Positions 1-9,225 are shown, counted from the first letter of the stretch. The stretch is 64,000 nucleotides of DNA from Candidatus Moanabacter tarae (GCA_003226295.1 CP029803.1:800211-864210), one strand, 5' to 3'. Numbers and translations are program-made. Notes: a model not told the origin generated them from the sequence alone.

Positions 1-51
1 CCGTATCTTCCAGAAAAAGCCTGCAGTTATGGCCAAATAGACAGTACGGAA

Positions 52-831
52 ATGAAACTACAAAATAAAACCGCATTCATAACAGGAGCAACGAAAGGCC
101 TAGGGCGGGCGATTGCACTCGCTTTTGCCAAAGAAGGGGCTCATATCGCAGGAACTGGTCGGAACGAGGAAGAATTGGCTTCGTTGAAAACCGAAGTGGA
201 GGGCTTGGGAGTACGATGTGCGACAGTTCGTGCTGACCTTTCGAAGTCTGGCGAAGTGCATCGAGTATGGGATGTGCTGGTTGGCGAGCTTGGTGATATT
301 CACATCCTATTGAACAATGCTGGAATCGGCAGTAGTTCGAACCCCCGTCCCGTTGAGTGCTATAATGATGCGTTTTGGGAAATGTTGCTTTATGTGAACC
401 TAACCGTGCCCTATCTCTTGTGTAAAAAGGCTCTTCCGGGGATGATGGAACGGAGACATGGACGGATTATTCAAATTTCAAGTATTAGTGGAAAAGTAGG
501 GGCTTTTCATGGTGCTGCTTATTCTGCAAGTAAACATGGTCTACTTGGACTCTCTCGATCGCTGGCAGTAGAGGTTGCTGCCAAGGGTATAACTGTGAAT
601 GCCATCTGTCCTGGACCCGTAAAAACCCTCATCAACGACCGGCGCGTAGCCTATGATGCTCAGCGGTTGGGTAAAGACCTGAAGGAAGTGGAACGCACTT
701 CAACCCCTCTGGGTAGGAGGCTTGTAGTGGCCGAGGTTGCTCCTCTTGCTGTCTACCTCGCATCTGAGGACTCTGCTGCTATGACCGGACAGGCTTTGAA
801 TATTGATGGTGGTATTTTGATGACGGGATAG
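52..831 (+). CDS. SDR-family NAD(P)-dependent oxidoreductase
   Basis: This is a classical short-chain dehydrogenase/reductase of 259 residues, a normal length. The N-terminal cofactor loop TGATKGLG (about residues 11-18), the NNAG motif near residue 90 and the catalytic Ser with YSASK near residue 160 are intact. The C-terminus ends in the usual 'GQALNIDGG' segment. The family oxidises or reduces sugars, sugar acids and acyl groups; the sequence resembles gluconate 5-dehydrogenase or 3-oxoacyl-ACP reductase types but the substrate cannot be read. The enolase-family sugar-acid gene that follows on the same strand, with about 96 bp between, makes a sugar-acid substrate the more likely. Cytoplasmic. 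Confidence 0.9.
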   Translation: MKLQNKTAFITGATKGLGRAIALAFAKEGAHIAGTGRNEEELASLKTEVEGLGVRCATVRADLSKSGEVHRVWDVLVGELGDIHILLNNAGIGSSSNPRPVECYNDAFWEMLLYVNLTVPYLLCKKALPGMMERRHGRIIQISSISGKVGAFHGAAYSASKHGLLGLSRSLAVEVAAKGITVNAICPGPVKTLINDRRVAYDAQRLGKDLKEVERTSTPLGRRLVVAEVAPLAVYLASEDSAAMTGQALNIDGGILMTG

Positions 832-866
832 GCGGATTAAGCATAGAAATCAAAATAAACGCATCT

Positions 867-881
867 TGACTTTGAAAGTCA
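867..881. promoter_or_regulatory. 15-bp odd palindrome, possible operator
   Basis: TGACTTTGAAAGTCA is a perfect palindrome with 7-bp arms around a single G, in the gap between the SDR gene and the enolase-family gene, 47 bp before that gene's ATG. The overlapping TTGACT could serve as a -35 element. It may be a dimeric regulator site; no regulator gene is visible nearby, so the role is inferred only. Confidence 0.3.
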
Positions 882-927
882 CGCAATCTGTCTTTCAGGA
901 ACATAAACTCTCAAGAAGAAAATATCC

Positions 928-2184
928 ATGATAATCAAAGACATCGAAACCATCATTCTTGACGTTCCCTTCCATGAAGTACCGGAACGAAATATGTCAC
1001 GCAGTTTAAATGGATGGCATATCGTAGAGCTTTGCCGGGTTACTACAGACACGGGTGTAACAGGAATTGGAGAAACTCTTCCACACTATACCTGGGGCAA
1101 GGTAACCGAGGAGGGTAAGGGGCGTGCTATCGGGAAGAATCCATTTTCGCTACTATGGGACGATTCATTGGGAGCGGGTTTGCAAATGGCAATATTCGAT
1201 GTTTGTGGGAAAGCTGAAGGGGTTCCAGCCTATTATCTGATGGGTGAAAAGGTGAGGGATAATTGTCCAATATCTTGGTGGGCGATTGACATGGCCCCTG
1301 AGGATTACGCTTCTGAGACTAGAGATGCGGTGGCTCAAGGTTATACCTCCATTAAGCAGAAGCCGCGGCCTTGGTTTGATGTCTACGAGCAAGTGAAGCA
1401 AACAGCTACCCAGGGTGACTCAAATTTCAAGATCGACTTAGATTTCAATGGGCACCTGAACAATGTCTCAATTGCCTTACCGATATTAAAGGAACTCGAG
1501 AGATGCCCAAATGTTGCCTTCTTTGAATCTCCAATTCCTCAATCCGATGTAACTGGTAACCGGATGTTGAGGCAACAGATTCATTCTGCTATCGCAATGC
1601 ATTTCGGTAATCCTCCAATCGATACTGTTGTGAAGGAAGAGTGTTGCGATGGATTTGTAATCGGAGGGAGTGCAGGGAATTGTTTACGAAGTTTTAAGGT
1701 TGCAGCTGCGTTCAATATGCCGGGATGGCTGCAATTAGTGGGGACCGGAATTACGACAACGTGGGCGATGCATTTGGGCGCTGTATGTAGCCATGCTGTC
1801 TGGCCAGCAATTACTTGTATGAATATGTACGTCGATCAGTTGATTTCCGATCCTATTAACGTTTCGGGAGGCTACGTTTCGCTTCCCACCGGTCCTGGGC
1901 TTGGTATCGAATTCAATGAAAAGGCTTTGAAGTTTCGTGTTGATTCGATTGTGAAACCTAACAGAAAAGCTCTTTATTATCTAAATCGGGCGAATGGTAA
2001 TAAGATATGGTTCGAGGGAGAGTATGGCTCGGGCGGCTACTGGAACCAAAATCTTGCTGGGAACCTTCCGGTATGCGAACACGGAGTGAGGCTTGAGATG
2101 TGGGAGGACGATGGTTCCAAGGATTGGAAGGACTTGGAGTCGAGGTTGGCTATTCAACCCGTTTGGGAAAAGAGCGAGGTTTGA
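928..2184 (+). CDS. enolase-superfamily (mandelate racemase/muconate lactonizing type) sugar-acid enzyme
   Basis: A 418-residue protein with the capping domain and barrel of the mandelate-racemase subgroup, which abstracts a proton alpha to a carboxylate, often dehydrating aldonic or aldaric acids. Visible landmarks are a KxK pair (K143, K145), strand-3 D172/N174 in 'DLDFNG', E200 in 'FESPIP', D241 in 'DGFVIGG' and H282. At the strand-5 metal position, where Asp or Glu is usual, the sequence reads 'AMHFG' (H225). The paralogue at 25141 shares this. A short AAGAAG stretch lies just before the ATG. The upstream SDR and downstream HpcH-type aldolase fit a sugar-acid route; the exact substrate is unknown. 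Confidence 0.85.
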   Translation: MIIKDIETIILDVPFHEVPERNMSRSLNGWHIVELCRVTTDTGVTGIGETLPHYTWGKVTEEGKGRAIGKNPFSLLWDDSLGAGLQMAIFDVCGKAEGVPAYYLMGEKVRDNCPISWWAIDMAPEDYASETRDAVAQGYTSIKQKPRPWFDVYEQVKQTATQGDSNFKIDLDFNGHLNNVSIALPILKELERCPNVAFFESPIPQSDVTGNRMLRQQIHSAIAMHFGNPPIDTVVKEECCDGFVIGGSAGNCLRSFKVAAAFNMPGWLQLVGTGITTTWAMHLGAVCSHAVWPAITCMNMYVDQLISDPINVSGGYVSLPTGPGLGIEFNEKALKFRVDSIVKPNRKALYYLNRANGNKIWFEGEYGSGGYWNQNLAGNLPVCEHGVRLEMWEDDGSKDWKDLESRLAIQPVWEKSEV

Positions 2185-2479
2185 GGGAGTCTAGGTTCCT
2201 GTTATGGAATTATCTTTCCATTTTGATTCCTTAAGGCTTCAGTGTTAACTAAAGATTTCTATTGGTCTTTCCGAATACTGGAAAGAATCAGCTTTAATTT
2301 GCTGACGATTTATAGACTTCATCAATTTGATTAGCTTGGCATGATGTTAGGAATTGCCAGATCTGATGAATTAAAACTATCTGCCTTAGCTGTTTACTGT
2401 TACAACCTTTCGAAACAGATTTCTGATAATCAAAATCCTAGATTCTGATACCCTAAGATTTACTTCATCTCAAAGAATA

Positions 2480-3364
2480 ATGACCGATCGAATTAACCGG
2501 ACAGTCGAACTTCTTTCCCTCAATCAAGCGGTTTATTACATGGGCAACCATTCTGGCCACGTCCTCACACGTGAACAGGGCCGAGAGGATGCTGCGACCT
2601 GGGCTGACTATATTAATGTTGGAATGGAACACGGTGCATTCAACCTGGCAGGCCTAGACCAATATTTACTTGGCTTAGTGGAAGGTGGTCCAACGCGAAG
2701 TGGGCACCGCACGCCAAGCGTTATTGTGGAAGCACCCGTGGAGGGCGTGACCGAGGAGATCATAAGGGCAAATTCTTGGCAGTTTCGCCAAATTCTTGGC
2801 CGCGGTGTCCATGGTATCCTACTTTGCCAGGCAGAGTCCGCTTCTGCTGTTCAGGCTTTTGTTGAGTCCTGTCGTTACCCTATCAATAGGGTAGGGGTTG
2901 GAAATGGGTTGGATAAAGGAAGACGCGGAGTTGGCTCCGAAAATTCCGCAACTGCCATCTGGGGTATTGAGAGAAATGATTACGTACAAAGAGCTGATCC
3001 TTGGCCACTTAATCCCAACGGGGAACTGCTTCTAGGAGTAAAGATAGAATCTGCTGAAGCCCTTCCCTATATTGAGGAGATACTGGCTGTACCCGGAATA
3101 GGTTTCGCCGAGATGGGCCCTGGGGACCTGAGCATGTCCCTTGGTTATCTGAATTGCCCACGGCCGTTCCCTCCTGAAATACAGGAAACCCATGAACGTG
3201 TAAGAAATGCTTGTGCCGAAAACAATGTTGCTTTTCTCAGTTCAGCGACTGTCGATAATATTAAGGAAAAAATAGACGAAGGCGTAAGAATCATACAGCC
3301 CGGGGGCAACGAAGAGGTTGTCAGGATTGGACGGGAATATAGCGATCGGATTATGCCATGGTGA
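2480..3364 (+). CDS. HpcH/HpaI-family aldolase
   Basis: A 294-residue TIM-barrel protein of the HpcH/HpaI aldolase/citrate lyase family, which cleaves 2-keto-3-deoxy acids into pyruvate plus an aldehyde with a divalent metal. The metal-site signatures are present: the Glu in 'KIESAEA' and the Asp in 'GPGDLSMSLG'. It is slightly longer than typical family members (about 255 residues) through an insertion around 'GIERNDYVQRADPWPL'. A dehydratase-like enolase gene upstream suggests it could cleave the 2-keto-3-deoxy product. A decayed relative lies at 51597-52114. The precise substrate is not readable. Confidence 0.85.
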   Translation: MTDRINRTVELLSLNQAVYYMGNHSGHVLTREQGREDAATWADYINVGMEHGAFNLAGLDQYLLGLVEGGPTRSGHRTPSVIVEAPVEGVTEEIIRANSWQFRQILGRGVHGILLCQAESASAVQAFVESCRYPINRVGVGNGLDKGRRGVGSENSATAIWGIERNDYVQRADPWPLNPNGELLLGVKIESAEALPYIEEILAVPGIGFAEMGPGDLSMSLGYLNCPRPFPPEIQETHERVRNACAENNVAFLSSATVDNIKEKIDEGVRIIQPGGNEEVVRIGREYSDRIMPW

Positions 3365-3578
3365 GGCGAGTTATAGTAACCCTCCAAAGGGTAAGCAAAG
3401 GGCTCAATTTCTCAGGATCCAGGTCCTTTTATGTCTTTGTCGCGACCTCTTGCCTCTGTAGTAGATTGGTAGATAACTATATAAACGGATGAGCGATGGT
3501 GTTTGGGAACATATTGCTATTAAAGATTCGAGATTGAAAAATGTTGTTCAGAGCGTTGAAATGAACAAGGATCAATAA

Positions 3579-4439
3579 ATGCTAAATAGTTCAACTTGGG
3601 AAGCCCTGGCTCCTGACCTCAAAACGGTTCTGTCCCAGTCAAAGAATCCATTGCAGGCGCTTGCCGATATGGAAACGCCGGCGATTGTGTTGCGTCAGGC
3701 TTTTAATCCGGAGCAATGCAAAGGATTGATAGCTAGATTCATTCGCATGGGTCTGATGAGGGAAGTTGAGTCTTCGGGTGGAACCGGATCAATGTCGGGA
3801 ATGGATAGGCGACTTCGTATTGATATTGGCACTAGTCTAGGTAATCGAGGGAGCGACAAGGAGGCCTTTTTGCAACACGCTGTTGAGACCCACCGATTAT
3901 TTCGCTTTCTTTTCGAAGATTTCGATAATCCCGTCTCTGTCATTTATGATGCATTAGGCCGGCTAGCCGTTGGCAAAAAGGTTATGACTGCCCGCGAAGC
4001 TGATGGTCAGCTGTACGGTCCTGCGATTTTCCGAGTTCATTATGAAGGCCAGTACTATCGGCCTCATATTGATCATGTTGCTGTTCTGGCAAAACAAGAT
4101 CGAACAGACTTTGTCGTCAGTAGATTCAAACACCAATTTGCCGGTGTGCTCTGTTTTCAGAATGCAGATGAAACAGGGAGAGCGGCTCAGGGGATTTTAC
4201 ATAGATGTGCCTGGAGTCCCGAAGTCCAGACTCATTTATCAGACAACAGTTATTATGAATATGCAGAAGAAAAAGGAATTGAAAGTTCTGTAATCGAACT
4301 TGAACAAGGTGATTTTTATCTTTTCAATAGTGGGTGTATTCACGAGGTCCCTAAAATAGAGGGCGATCAGCCAAGAATCGTTTTAGCGGTCTTTATCGGA
4401 TATTCTCATGATGATGATGAGGTATTTGTGTGGTCTTAG
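3579..4439 (+). CDS. 2OG-Fe(II) oxygenase, prolyl-hydroxylase/WelO5-like
   Basis: A 286-residue non-haem iron, 2-oxoglutarate-dependent oxygenase. The facial triad reads H163-x-D165 in 'YRPHIDH' and H255 in 'FNSGCIHEVP', with R266 eleven residues later placed to bind 2-oxoglutarate. Length and triad spacing resemble the WelO5 halogenase family, in which the Asp is Gly; here Asp is kept, so hydroxylation is the default expectation. The C-terminus is acidic (DDDE). No signal peptide is seen. It stands alone between the aldolase and a convergent Gfo/Idh gene. The substrate is unknown. The WelO5 comparison is from memory of the family, not an alignment. Confidence 0.8.
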   Translation: MLNSSTWEALAPDLKTVLSQSKNPLQALADMETPAIVLRQAFNPEQCKGLIARFIRMGLMREVESSGGTGSMSGMDRRLRIDIGTSLGNRGSDKEAFLQHAVETHRLFRFLFEDFDNPVSVIYDALGRLAVGKKVMTAREADGQLYGPAIFRVHYEGQYYRPHIDHVAVLAKQDRTDFVVSRFKHQFAGVLCFQNADETGRAAQGILHRCAWSPEVQTHLSDNSYYEYAEEKGIESSVIELEQGDFYLFNSGCIHEVPKIEGDQPRIVLAVFIGYSHDDDEVFVWS

Positions 4440-4562
4440 ATTTTATTTCTAATTGTTCAAATCCACTGAAGCTAAGACTATAGCCGAGATCCAGCAACTT
4501 TACATTGGTGAAGGCTGTATATGAAGGTTTACAATCCTCCTTAAATTTTCTTGTGAGGCATG

Positions 4563-4614
4563 GTCCTATAAGAGAAGCAGTCTGGAGCTTTCTTAAGTCT
4601 AGTCTTTATAGGAC
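4563..4614. terminator. inverted repeat between convergent genes
   Basis: GTCCTATAA (4563-4571) and TTATAGGAC (4606-4614) form perfect 9-bp arms 34 nt apart, within the gap between the convergent oxygenase and Gfo/Idh genes. There is no clear T-tract and the loop is long, so a terminator role is only a guess. Confidence 0.25.
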
Positions 4615-4697
4615 ATTAGAGAGTATTAATCCTGTTTGTAAGAACAAGCGGACGAACGGCATCAACTATTTATTGCTGGACCTTTAATCAGGTTACT

Positions 4698-5741
4698 CTA
4701 TCTCCTAAATTCATGTAAATCAACAGCTTTTCGTACATCGCTCGCTTTCCGTGCGGCTTCGATTATTGCAAGGATACTACGGCCGTCATCGCCAGTTACC
4801 GGCAATCTTTTGCCTTTAGCCAAAGCATTAAAAGATTCTGAAAAGTATGTTCCATGAGTTGTTAATCTGGATGATGGAAGCTCAATTGTTTGCCAATCCC
4901 CGTCTGCAGTCGACCGTCTGTAGCCTTCCGGTTCGTCCTTGCGATTATTTAGCCAAATGGAACCCTCATTAGTGTGTACCTCACAGAAATGTATGTTGGG
5001 AGATCGAGCACACCAGGATCTTTCCATGGTGGAGAGGGCTCCGTTTTCATGCTCGCAGAGAAGTAGAGCTATATCATCGACATCTAGATCTAGACGAATT
5101 GTTCCAACCCTTGCTTCAACGTATCGTATAGGAGACCGCATAAGTGATTGGAGTGAGTAAATCTCATGGTAGGCAGTGTCGTTGATGCACCCACCTCCGG
5201 CGACTTTACTTGCTCGCCATGCTAACGCTGAATCTTCATGGCCTGGACCAAACCCAGTTGGTTTGAGTGTCATTCCGCTGGTTCGGCCGAGGAAAGGATC
5301 TGGAAGTTGCTCGAGTTCTCGCAATGCGGTTTGCATTGATTGAGTATATAAAAAATTATGTACGATGCCATAGGGTACTGCATTAAGTTCAATTGCATCC
5401 AGTATGGCATCAGCCTCTTCCAAAGAAGTTGCCATAGGCTTCTCGGAGAGGATTGCGACTTTTGCTGATGCTGCTGCAATAACTTGCTCCGCGTGTTTAG
5501 AGTGGGGAGTAGCAATTGTCACCGCATCCAAGTCCGCCGAAGCCAGCATATCCTGGTGGTTAGAGTAGAGCTCCTTATCCGGCACTCCAAAGAAATCTCT
5601 TCCCCAAAGCTTATTCTCTTCTTTAGGGTCTGCAATTGCAACAACGGTAACAGCATCTTTATCTTCAAGATATGCAGGACCGTGTGCCATTTGCACGATT
5701 TTCCCGCATCCTATAAGCCCCAGACGTAAAGGAGATGGCAT
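4698..5741 (-). CDS. Gfo/Idh/MocA-family oxidoreductase
   Basis: A 347-residue NAD(P)-dependent sugar or inositol dehydrogenase-type protein. The N-terminal Rossmann domain opens with GCGKIV (residues 11-16) and carries the family E-K-P motif (E100-K101-P102). The second domain has the catalytic-type D188-T-A-Y-H192. Members oxidise a hydroxyl of a sugar, inositol or glycoside, some in 3-keto-glycoside chemistry. The start ATG has no clear ribosome binding site. It lies divergent from the extended SDR at 5979. The substrate cannot be assigned. Confidence 0.88.
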   Translation of the reverse strand: MPSPLRLGLIGCGKIVQMAHGPAYLEDKDAVTVVAIADPKEENKLWGRDFFGVPDKELYSNHQDMLASADLDAVTIATPHSKHAEQVIAAASAKVAILSEKPMATSLEEADAILDAIELNAVPYGIVHNFLYTQSMQTALRELEQLPDPFLGRTSGMTLKPTGFGPGHEDSALAWRASKVAGGGCINDTAYHEIYSLQSLMRSPIRYVEARVGTIRLDLDVDDIALLLCEHENGALSTMERSWCARSPNIHFCEVHTNEGSIWLNNRKDEPEGYRRSTADGDWQTIELPSSRLTTHGTYFSESFNALAKGKRLPVTGDDGRSILAIIEAARKASDVRKAVDLHEFRR

Positions 5742-5978
5742 GGATGATTTCTATTCAGTTGATAAATGAAGTCCAGCGGTATTCTCCGAATTTAATAATC
5801 TTTTCAGGTCTTACCTGTAACTGTTATTGGGTACTCTAATGTAATAGGAAATCCCTGCAGTTATTTTGATGACAGAATTACTTATTTGTTGCTTCTATTT
5901 GTAGAAGGGAGTTCCTTAAAGGAGTTGTTGATTCGGGAACATGGTCAGTAAGCGTTACATCAAACGATAGGAAGTGAC

Positions 5979-6770
5979 ATGATCAATGTGTTACTTATTG
6001 GAGGTCGGGGAATAATTGGTTCCGGGTTGAGATATTACCTTCCGAGACTAGATTCTAATTATGGTATTGTAACGGTCGACTTGCCTGGGGCTGTGGATTT
6101 GGCGGGGAAACAGGAGGTGGAAAGCGAGTTTGTAGACCTTGATATCAATACGGATCATGAGGCCTTTAATGGCCTTGTTGTCGGGAAGGATATGGTAATT
6201 TATTTGGCACGAAAGAATCCTCTCGAGGAGATGAATGCGATGACTGATCTCGTGTTTGATACGGTACGAAGGCAATCGCATCCTCCATTAATTGTAGCGG
6301 CTAGTTCAGTGCATGCGGTTGATGAAGCTTACAACTTTGTAGACGGACCTCTTTCGATTTTAGCCGATCGTAAATTCCATGAAATTGATGAGATGCCAGA
6401 TCCTATCTCGGCGACGATACCCGCCTGCCCGAATAATGATTATGGGCAAGAAAAAGCTTATGTCGAAGAGTGGGCTCAACAAATGGCGCTAAATGGCTTT
6501 GGGGCAATCTCAGCCCGTTGGGGAGGGATCAATGAGAGAAATAAGATGACTGACGAAAGAGGGTATTTTACATTATGGTGTCATCAGGAGGATGCTGCAC
6601 GGTTTGTCCATGCTTGTTATACGTCGTACGTGAAAGGGACCCTTAGGAATGGGGCGTACTATTTCGTGATCTCAAATAACACCTATAATATTTTTGATAT
6701 TGAGACCCCGAAGAGAGAGATCGGTTACGAACCGGTGCATAATGCTGAGGTTTTTTACAAAGGAGATTAA
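5979..6770 (+). CDS. NAD-dependent epimerase/dehydratase (extended SDR)
   Basis: A 263-residue extended SDR. The nucleotide-binding loop is GGRGIIGSG near residues 8-16, the active-site Ser lies in 'AASSVHAVD' and the YxxxK pair in 'YGQEKAY'. Related proteins act on nucleotide sugars or on uronates (uronate dehydrogenase group). It is shorter than typical nucleotide-sugar epimerases (about 310-340 residues), which favours the uronate-dehydrogenase-like branch seen again at 13505. Transcribed alone, divergent from the Gfo/Idh gene. Confidence 0.8.
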   Translation: MINVLLIGGRGIIGSGLRYYLPRLDSNYGIVTVDLPGAVDLAGKQEVESEFVDLDINTDHEAFNGLVVGKDMVIYLARKNPLEEMNAMTDLVFDTVRRQSHPPLIVAASSVHAVDEAYNFVDGPLSILADRKFHEIDEMPDPISATIPACPNNDYGQEKAYVEEWAQQMALNGFGAISARWGGINERNKMTDERGYFTLWCHQEDAARFVHACYTSYVKGTLRNGAYYFVISNNTYNIFDIETPKREIGYEPVHNAEVFYKGD

Positions 6771-6939
6771 CAGCGGATTGAATCAACTTTTTCGGGAGCG
6801 AGTGCTTGTTTAAAGTGTTTATTAGCTGGTAAGTAATTAACATGAGCTCTTGAAAGTTTGGGTTGTTGTGCGATTACATTGATCTCGAATTCCGAAAGTT
6901 AGCAGAATCCTCAATCGCTTTAGTATCCCATTTTCCTCT

Positions 6940-7743
6940 CTAATTCCAATCGAGTAACTTCATTAGATTGAGGCCTTTTACGTTAGCTCGATCTTTATCG
7001 CTGTAATCAGCCATATGCTTATCTACGATTGCTGGAGTGCCGCTACCCCAGACCATGCGATTGGGACCAAATTCCTTGATGACCCGCCGAGTAAAGGGGA
7101 TCACGCTTTCGTAGTAAGGTTCATCGGTGGCAAAATGATTGAGGCCTGAGAGTTTCATGTAAGTATTTTCGTGTGCGGCCAGTTCCAGGACATCTGCGTA
7201 TTCAAATGCATGGCCCATATGTGGTTCGGCTAGATGGTCGATGAGTGCAACCGTTTCCGGGATATCTCGCAAAGCCTGATCTAATTGATGAGCGTAATTC
7301 GGTCCAATGTGAAGTTCGACTATGAGGCCGAGCTCAACGGCTTTCTCCCAGAGGGCGCGAACACCACGGTCAGAGAAGGAGTCAAGGTACATTTCTTTGC
7401 CTCGGTGTGCGTGGAAACGGGTAGCAATAATTCGCGGTTCTTGTGCTACTAAGTCGGCGAGCTTTTTTGGTGCGTCGGAGTCGTTTGGATAGTATAGAGA
7501 AGTCCCTTTTAGACGTTCAGGTTGGCGCTTAAGGCATTCTAGCACAAGGTGATGTGCATCCCCATACGGTTCGGGGTGAACAATGATTGCACGGTCGATA
7601 CCTTCGTTTTCCATGTGGTCGATGTAGGCAGCCAAGGGATCTTCCGGGTGGTGCGACATTTCTGGTTGGTATGCAGCGTATTCGTGTAACGGGTATCTCC
7701 CAGTGTCAGGGGAGAACATATGGGCATTCCATTCGATAATCAT
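6940..7743 (-). CDS. amidohydrolase-family (Amidohydro_2-like) protein with altered metal ligands
   Basis: A 267-residue TIM-barrel protein related to the lactonase/decarboxylase branch of the amidohydrolases. I start it at the ATG opening 'MIIEWNAHMFS', where family similarity begins, although the frame stays open 19 codons further upstream. H145 ('VELHIGP') and H170 ('LIDHLAEPH') match barrel metal positions. The usual N-terminal HxH reads N6-A-H8, and the usual GSDxP reads G-S-G235-T-P, so two metal-binding residues are replaced. It may have lost metal dependence or changed reaction. It lies convergent with the preceding epimerase. Confidence 0.7.
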   Translation of the reverse strand: MIIEWNAHMFSPDTGRYPLHEYAAYQPEMSHHPEDPLAAYIDHMENEGIDRAIIVHPEPYGDAHHLVLECLKRQPERLKGTSLYYPNDSDAPKKLADLVAQEPRIIATRFHAHRGKEMYLDSFSDRGVRALWEKAVELGLIVELHIGPNYAHQLDQALRDIPETVALIDHLAEPHMGHAFEYADVLELAAHENTYMKLSGLNHFATDEPYYESVIPFTRRVIKEFGPNRMVWGSGTPAIVDKHMADYSDKDRANVKGLNLMKLLDWN

Positions 7744-8040
7744 GATAACAAAGAGTCTAAATTTAAATCTAGGTAAATCAAGCTCTCCACAACTCCTCAA
7801 TTCGTTTACATTTTCAACTAACGAACATTCAAAATAAGAGATATTGAATCCTGTGTATCGATTTCATCTGGGGGAGAGTGAGCCTTCCAATTAATGCTGA
7901 GGCGCACACTCCTCAGATCGTTGGTCCGGAGAATGTATCGGTCAATCTTCGCCTTCCTATAACTTGTCCTTGATCCTCTGTTGAAATCTTGCGTATAATG
8001 GATCTGCTGGAATTCGTTACTTTCTTCAAAGAGGATTTGT

Positions 8041-8436
8041 ATGCTTAACTACACAAACATTCATCATATTGCGCTCACTATTTCGGATTTTAATCAATCT
8101 CTGCGTTGGTATAGCGATATCCTAAGACTGGAGAGACTGTATCCTGATGCAGAACTTCGTAATCCTTGCTTCATCGCAAACGGGCCGGTTATTCTAGCCC
8201 TCTTCAGAGCAAAGGACAAAAACCCAGCACCGAAGCCGGAGCAGAATGAGAATCTTATTTTCCGACATTGTGCGTTCTGTGTTGATAGGCCTAGTTTCGA
8301 AACTACTCAGAATAAACTCAATGAAAGGGAAATTCCCTTTCGGTTTTCTAATCACTCAGGGCAAAAACCCCCTCGGCATTCAATCTATTTTTCTGATCCA
8401 GATGGTCATGAGATTGAGATTACGACTGAAGTTTGA
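8041..8436 (+). CDS. VOC-family (glyoxalase/bleomycin-resistance fold) protein
   Basis: A 131-residue vicinal-oxygen-chelate domain with the two beta-alpha-beta-beta-beta modules. Candidate metal ligands are His in 'NIHHIALTISD' at the N-terminus, His in 'FRHCAF' mid-protein, and Glu in 'GHEIEITTE' near the end, with the characteristic 'YFSDPDGHEIEI' ending. The family includes glyoxalase I, extradiol dioxygenases and epimerases; the reaction cannot be chosen from sequence alone. Upstream 'AAGAGGA' gives a plausible ribosome binding site. Confidence 0.8.
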   Translation: MLNYTNIHHIALTISDFNQSLRWYSDILRLERLYPDAELRNPCFIANGPVILALFRAKDKNPAPKPEQNENLIFRHCAFCVDRPSFETTQNKLNEREIPFRFSNHSGQKPPRHSIYFSDPDGHEIEITTEV

Positions 8437-8540
8437 TTTCGTGTGATGCTTGCTTTGTATGGTCTCGTTTTAGTAGAACCCTTGGGTGCGAGTAGAGAGG
8501 AGACAATATTCGCGAATTAATGTGATAGAATTTAAGCGAA

Positions 8541-8546
8541 GAGGAA
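8541..8546 (+). promoter_or_regulatory. ribosome binding site deciding a TTG start
   Basis: GAGGAA lies 7 nt before TTG at 8554, and the next in-frame ATG (8587) has no such motif, so TTG is the preferred start of the peroxiredoxin gene. Confidence 0.5.
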
Positions 8547-8553
8547 ATAATCT

Positions 8554-9225
8554 TTGATTCAAGTTGTTTCCTGTCGATCTTACACGATGCCAATGAAAAA
8601 TATAAGCGGATCTAAGATAGGGTGGGTGTTTATTAAATACATTTCTGTTTTTACAGGGTTACACTTTTTTATACTCTCCGCATCGCTTCTTCAAGCCGGG
8701 GGATTCTCAGAAATTCGTGTTGGAGATCGTGTTCCAAGTTTTGTGGCTAATGACGACACCGGAAACCTTTGGAGTCTTGCTGAGGCATCAGGTGAGAAAA
8801 ACATAGTCCTTTATTTTTATCCAGCGGCTATGACAGAAGGTTGCACAATTCAGGCATGTGCCTATAGGGATCAATCCATTGATCTTCAAAATCTCGATTC
8901 CATCGTTGTCGGAGTGAGCGGGGATTCCGTTAATAATCTTCGACTATTTAAACAAGTTAATCAGCTTAACTTCACCCTTCTTTCTGATATTGACGGGACA
9001 ATCGCACGCTTATTTGGAGTTTCTTTAAGAGAGGGTGGGTCGATTGAGCGGCAAATTGACGGGAGTCCGTACCTATTAGAGCGCGGGCTGACTATCGCAA
9101 GATGGACCTTTGTCATTGGAAAGGACCAAAGGATTCTTTACAAAAACACCGATGTGGCAGTGACGGAGGATACGGCAAGAGTTATTGCGGAAATTTCGAA
9201 GTCTGAGGGTCTAGGTCTAAACTGA
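8554..9225 (+). CDS. exported PrxQ/BCP-type peroxiredoxin
   Basis: A 223-residue thiol peroxidase that reduces hydrogen or organic peroxides. The active site 'PAAMTEGCTIQAC' shows the peroxidatic Cys with a second Cys five residues on, the pairing typical of PrxQ/BCP enzymes. A basic stretch followed by a hydrophobic segment (about residues 25-48, 'FTGLHFFILSASLLQAGG') looks like a signal peptide or anchor, so the enzyme probably works in the periplasm; most BCP proteins are cytosolic. The start is taken as TTG. Its electron donor is not encoded nearby. Confidence 0.85.
   Translation: MIQVVSCRSYTMPMKNISGSKIGWVFIKYISVFTGLHFFILSASLLQAGGFSEIRVGDRVPSFVANDDTGNLWSLAEASGEKNIVLYFYPAAMTEGCTIQACAYRDQSIDLQNLDSIVVGVSGDSVNNLRLFKQVNQLNFTLLSDIDGTIARLFGVSLREGGSIERQIDGSPYLLERGLTIARWTFVIGKDQRILYKNTDVAVTEDTARVIAEISKSEGLGLN

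Noticed and set aside
3380-3440. Short hairpins (ACCCT/AGGGT, AGGA/TCCT) after the HpcH aldolase
   Set aside because: Stems of only four to five pairs without a firm T-tract are expected by chance.
4505-4687. 60-codon GTG-start ORF on the + strand
   Set aside because: No ribosome binding site or recognisable motif, contains an inverted repeat in a convergent gap, and composition looks non-coding.
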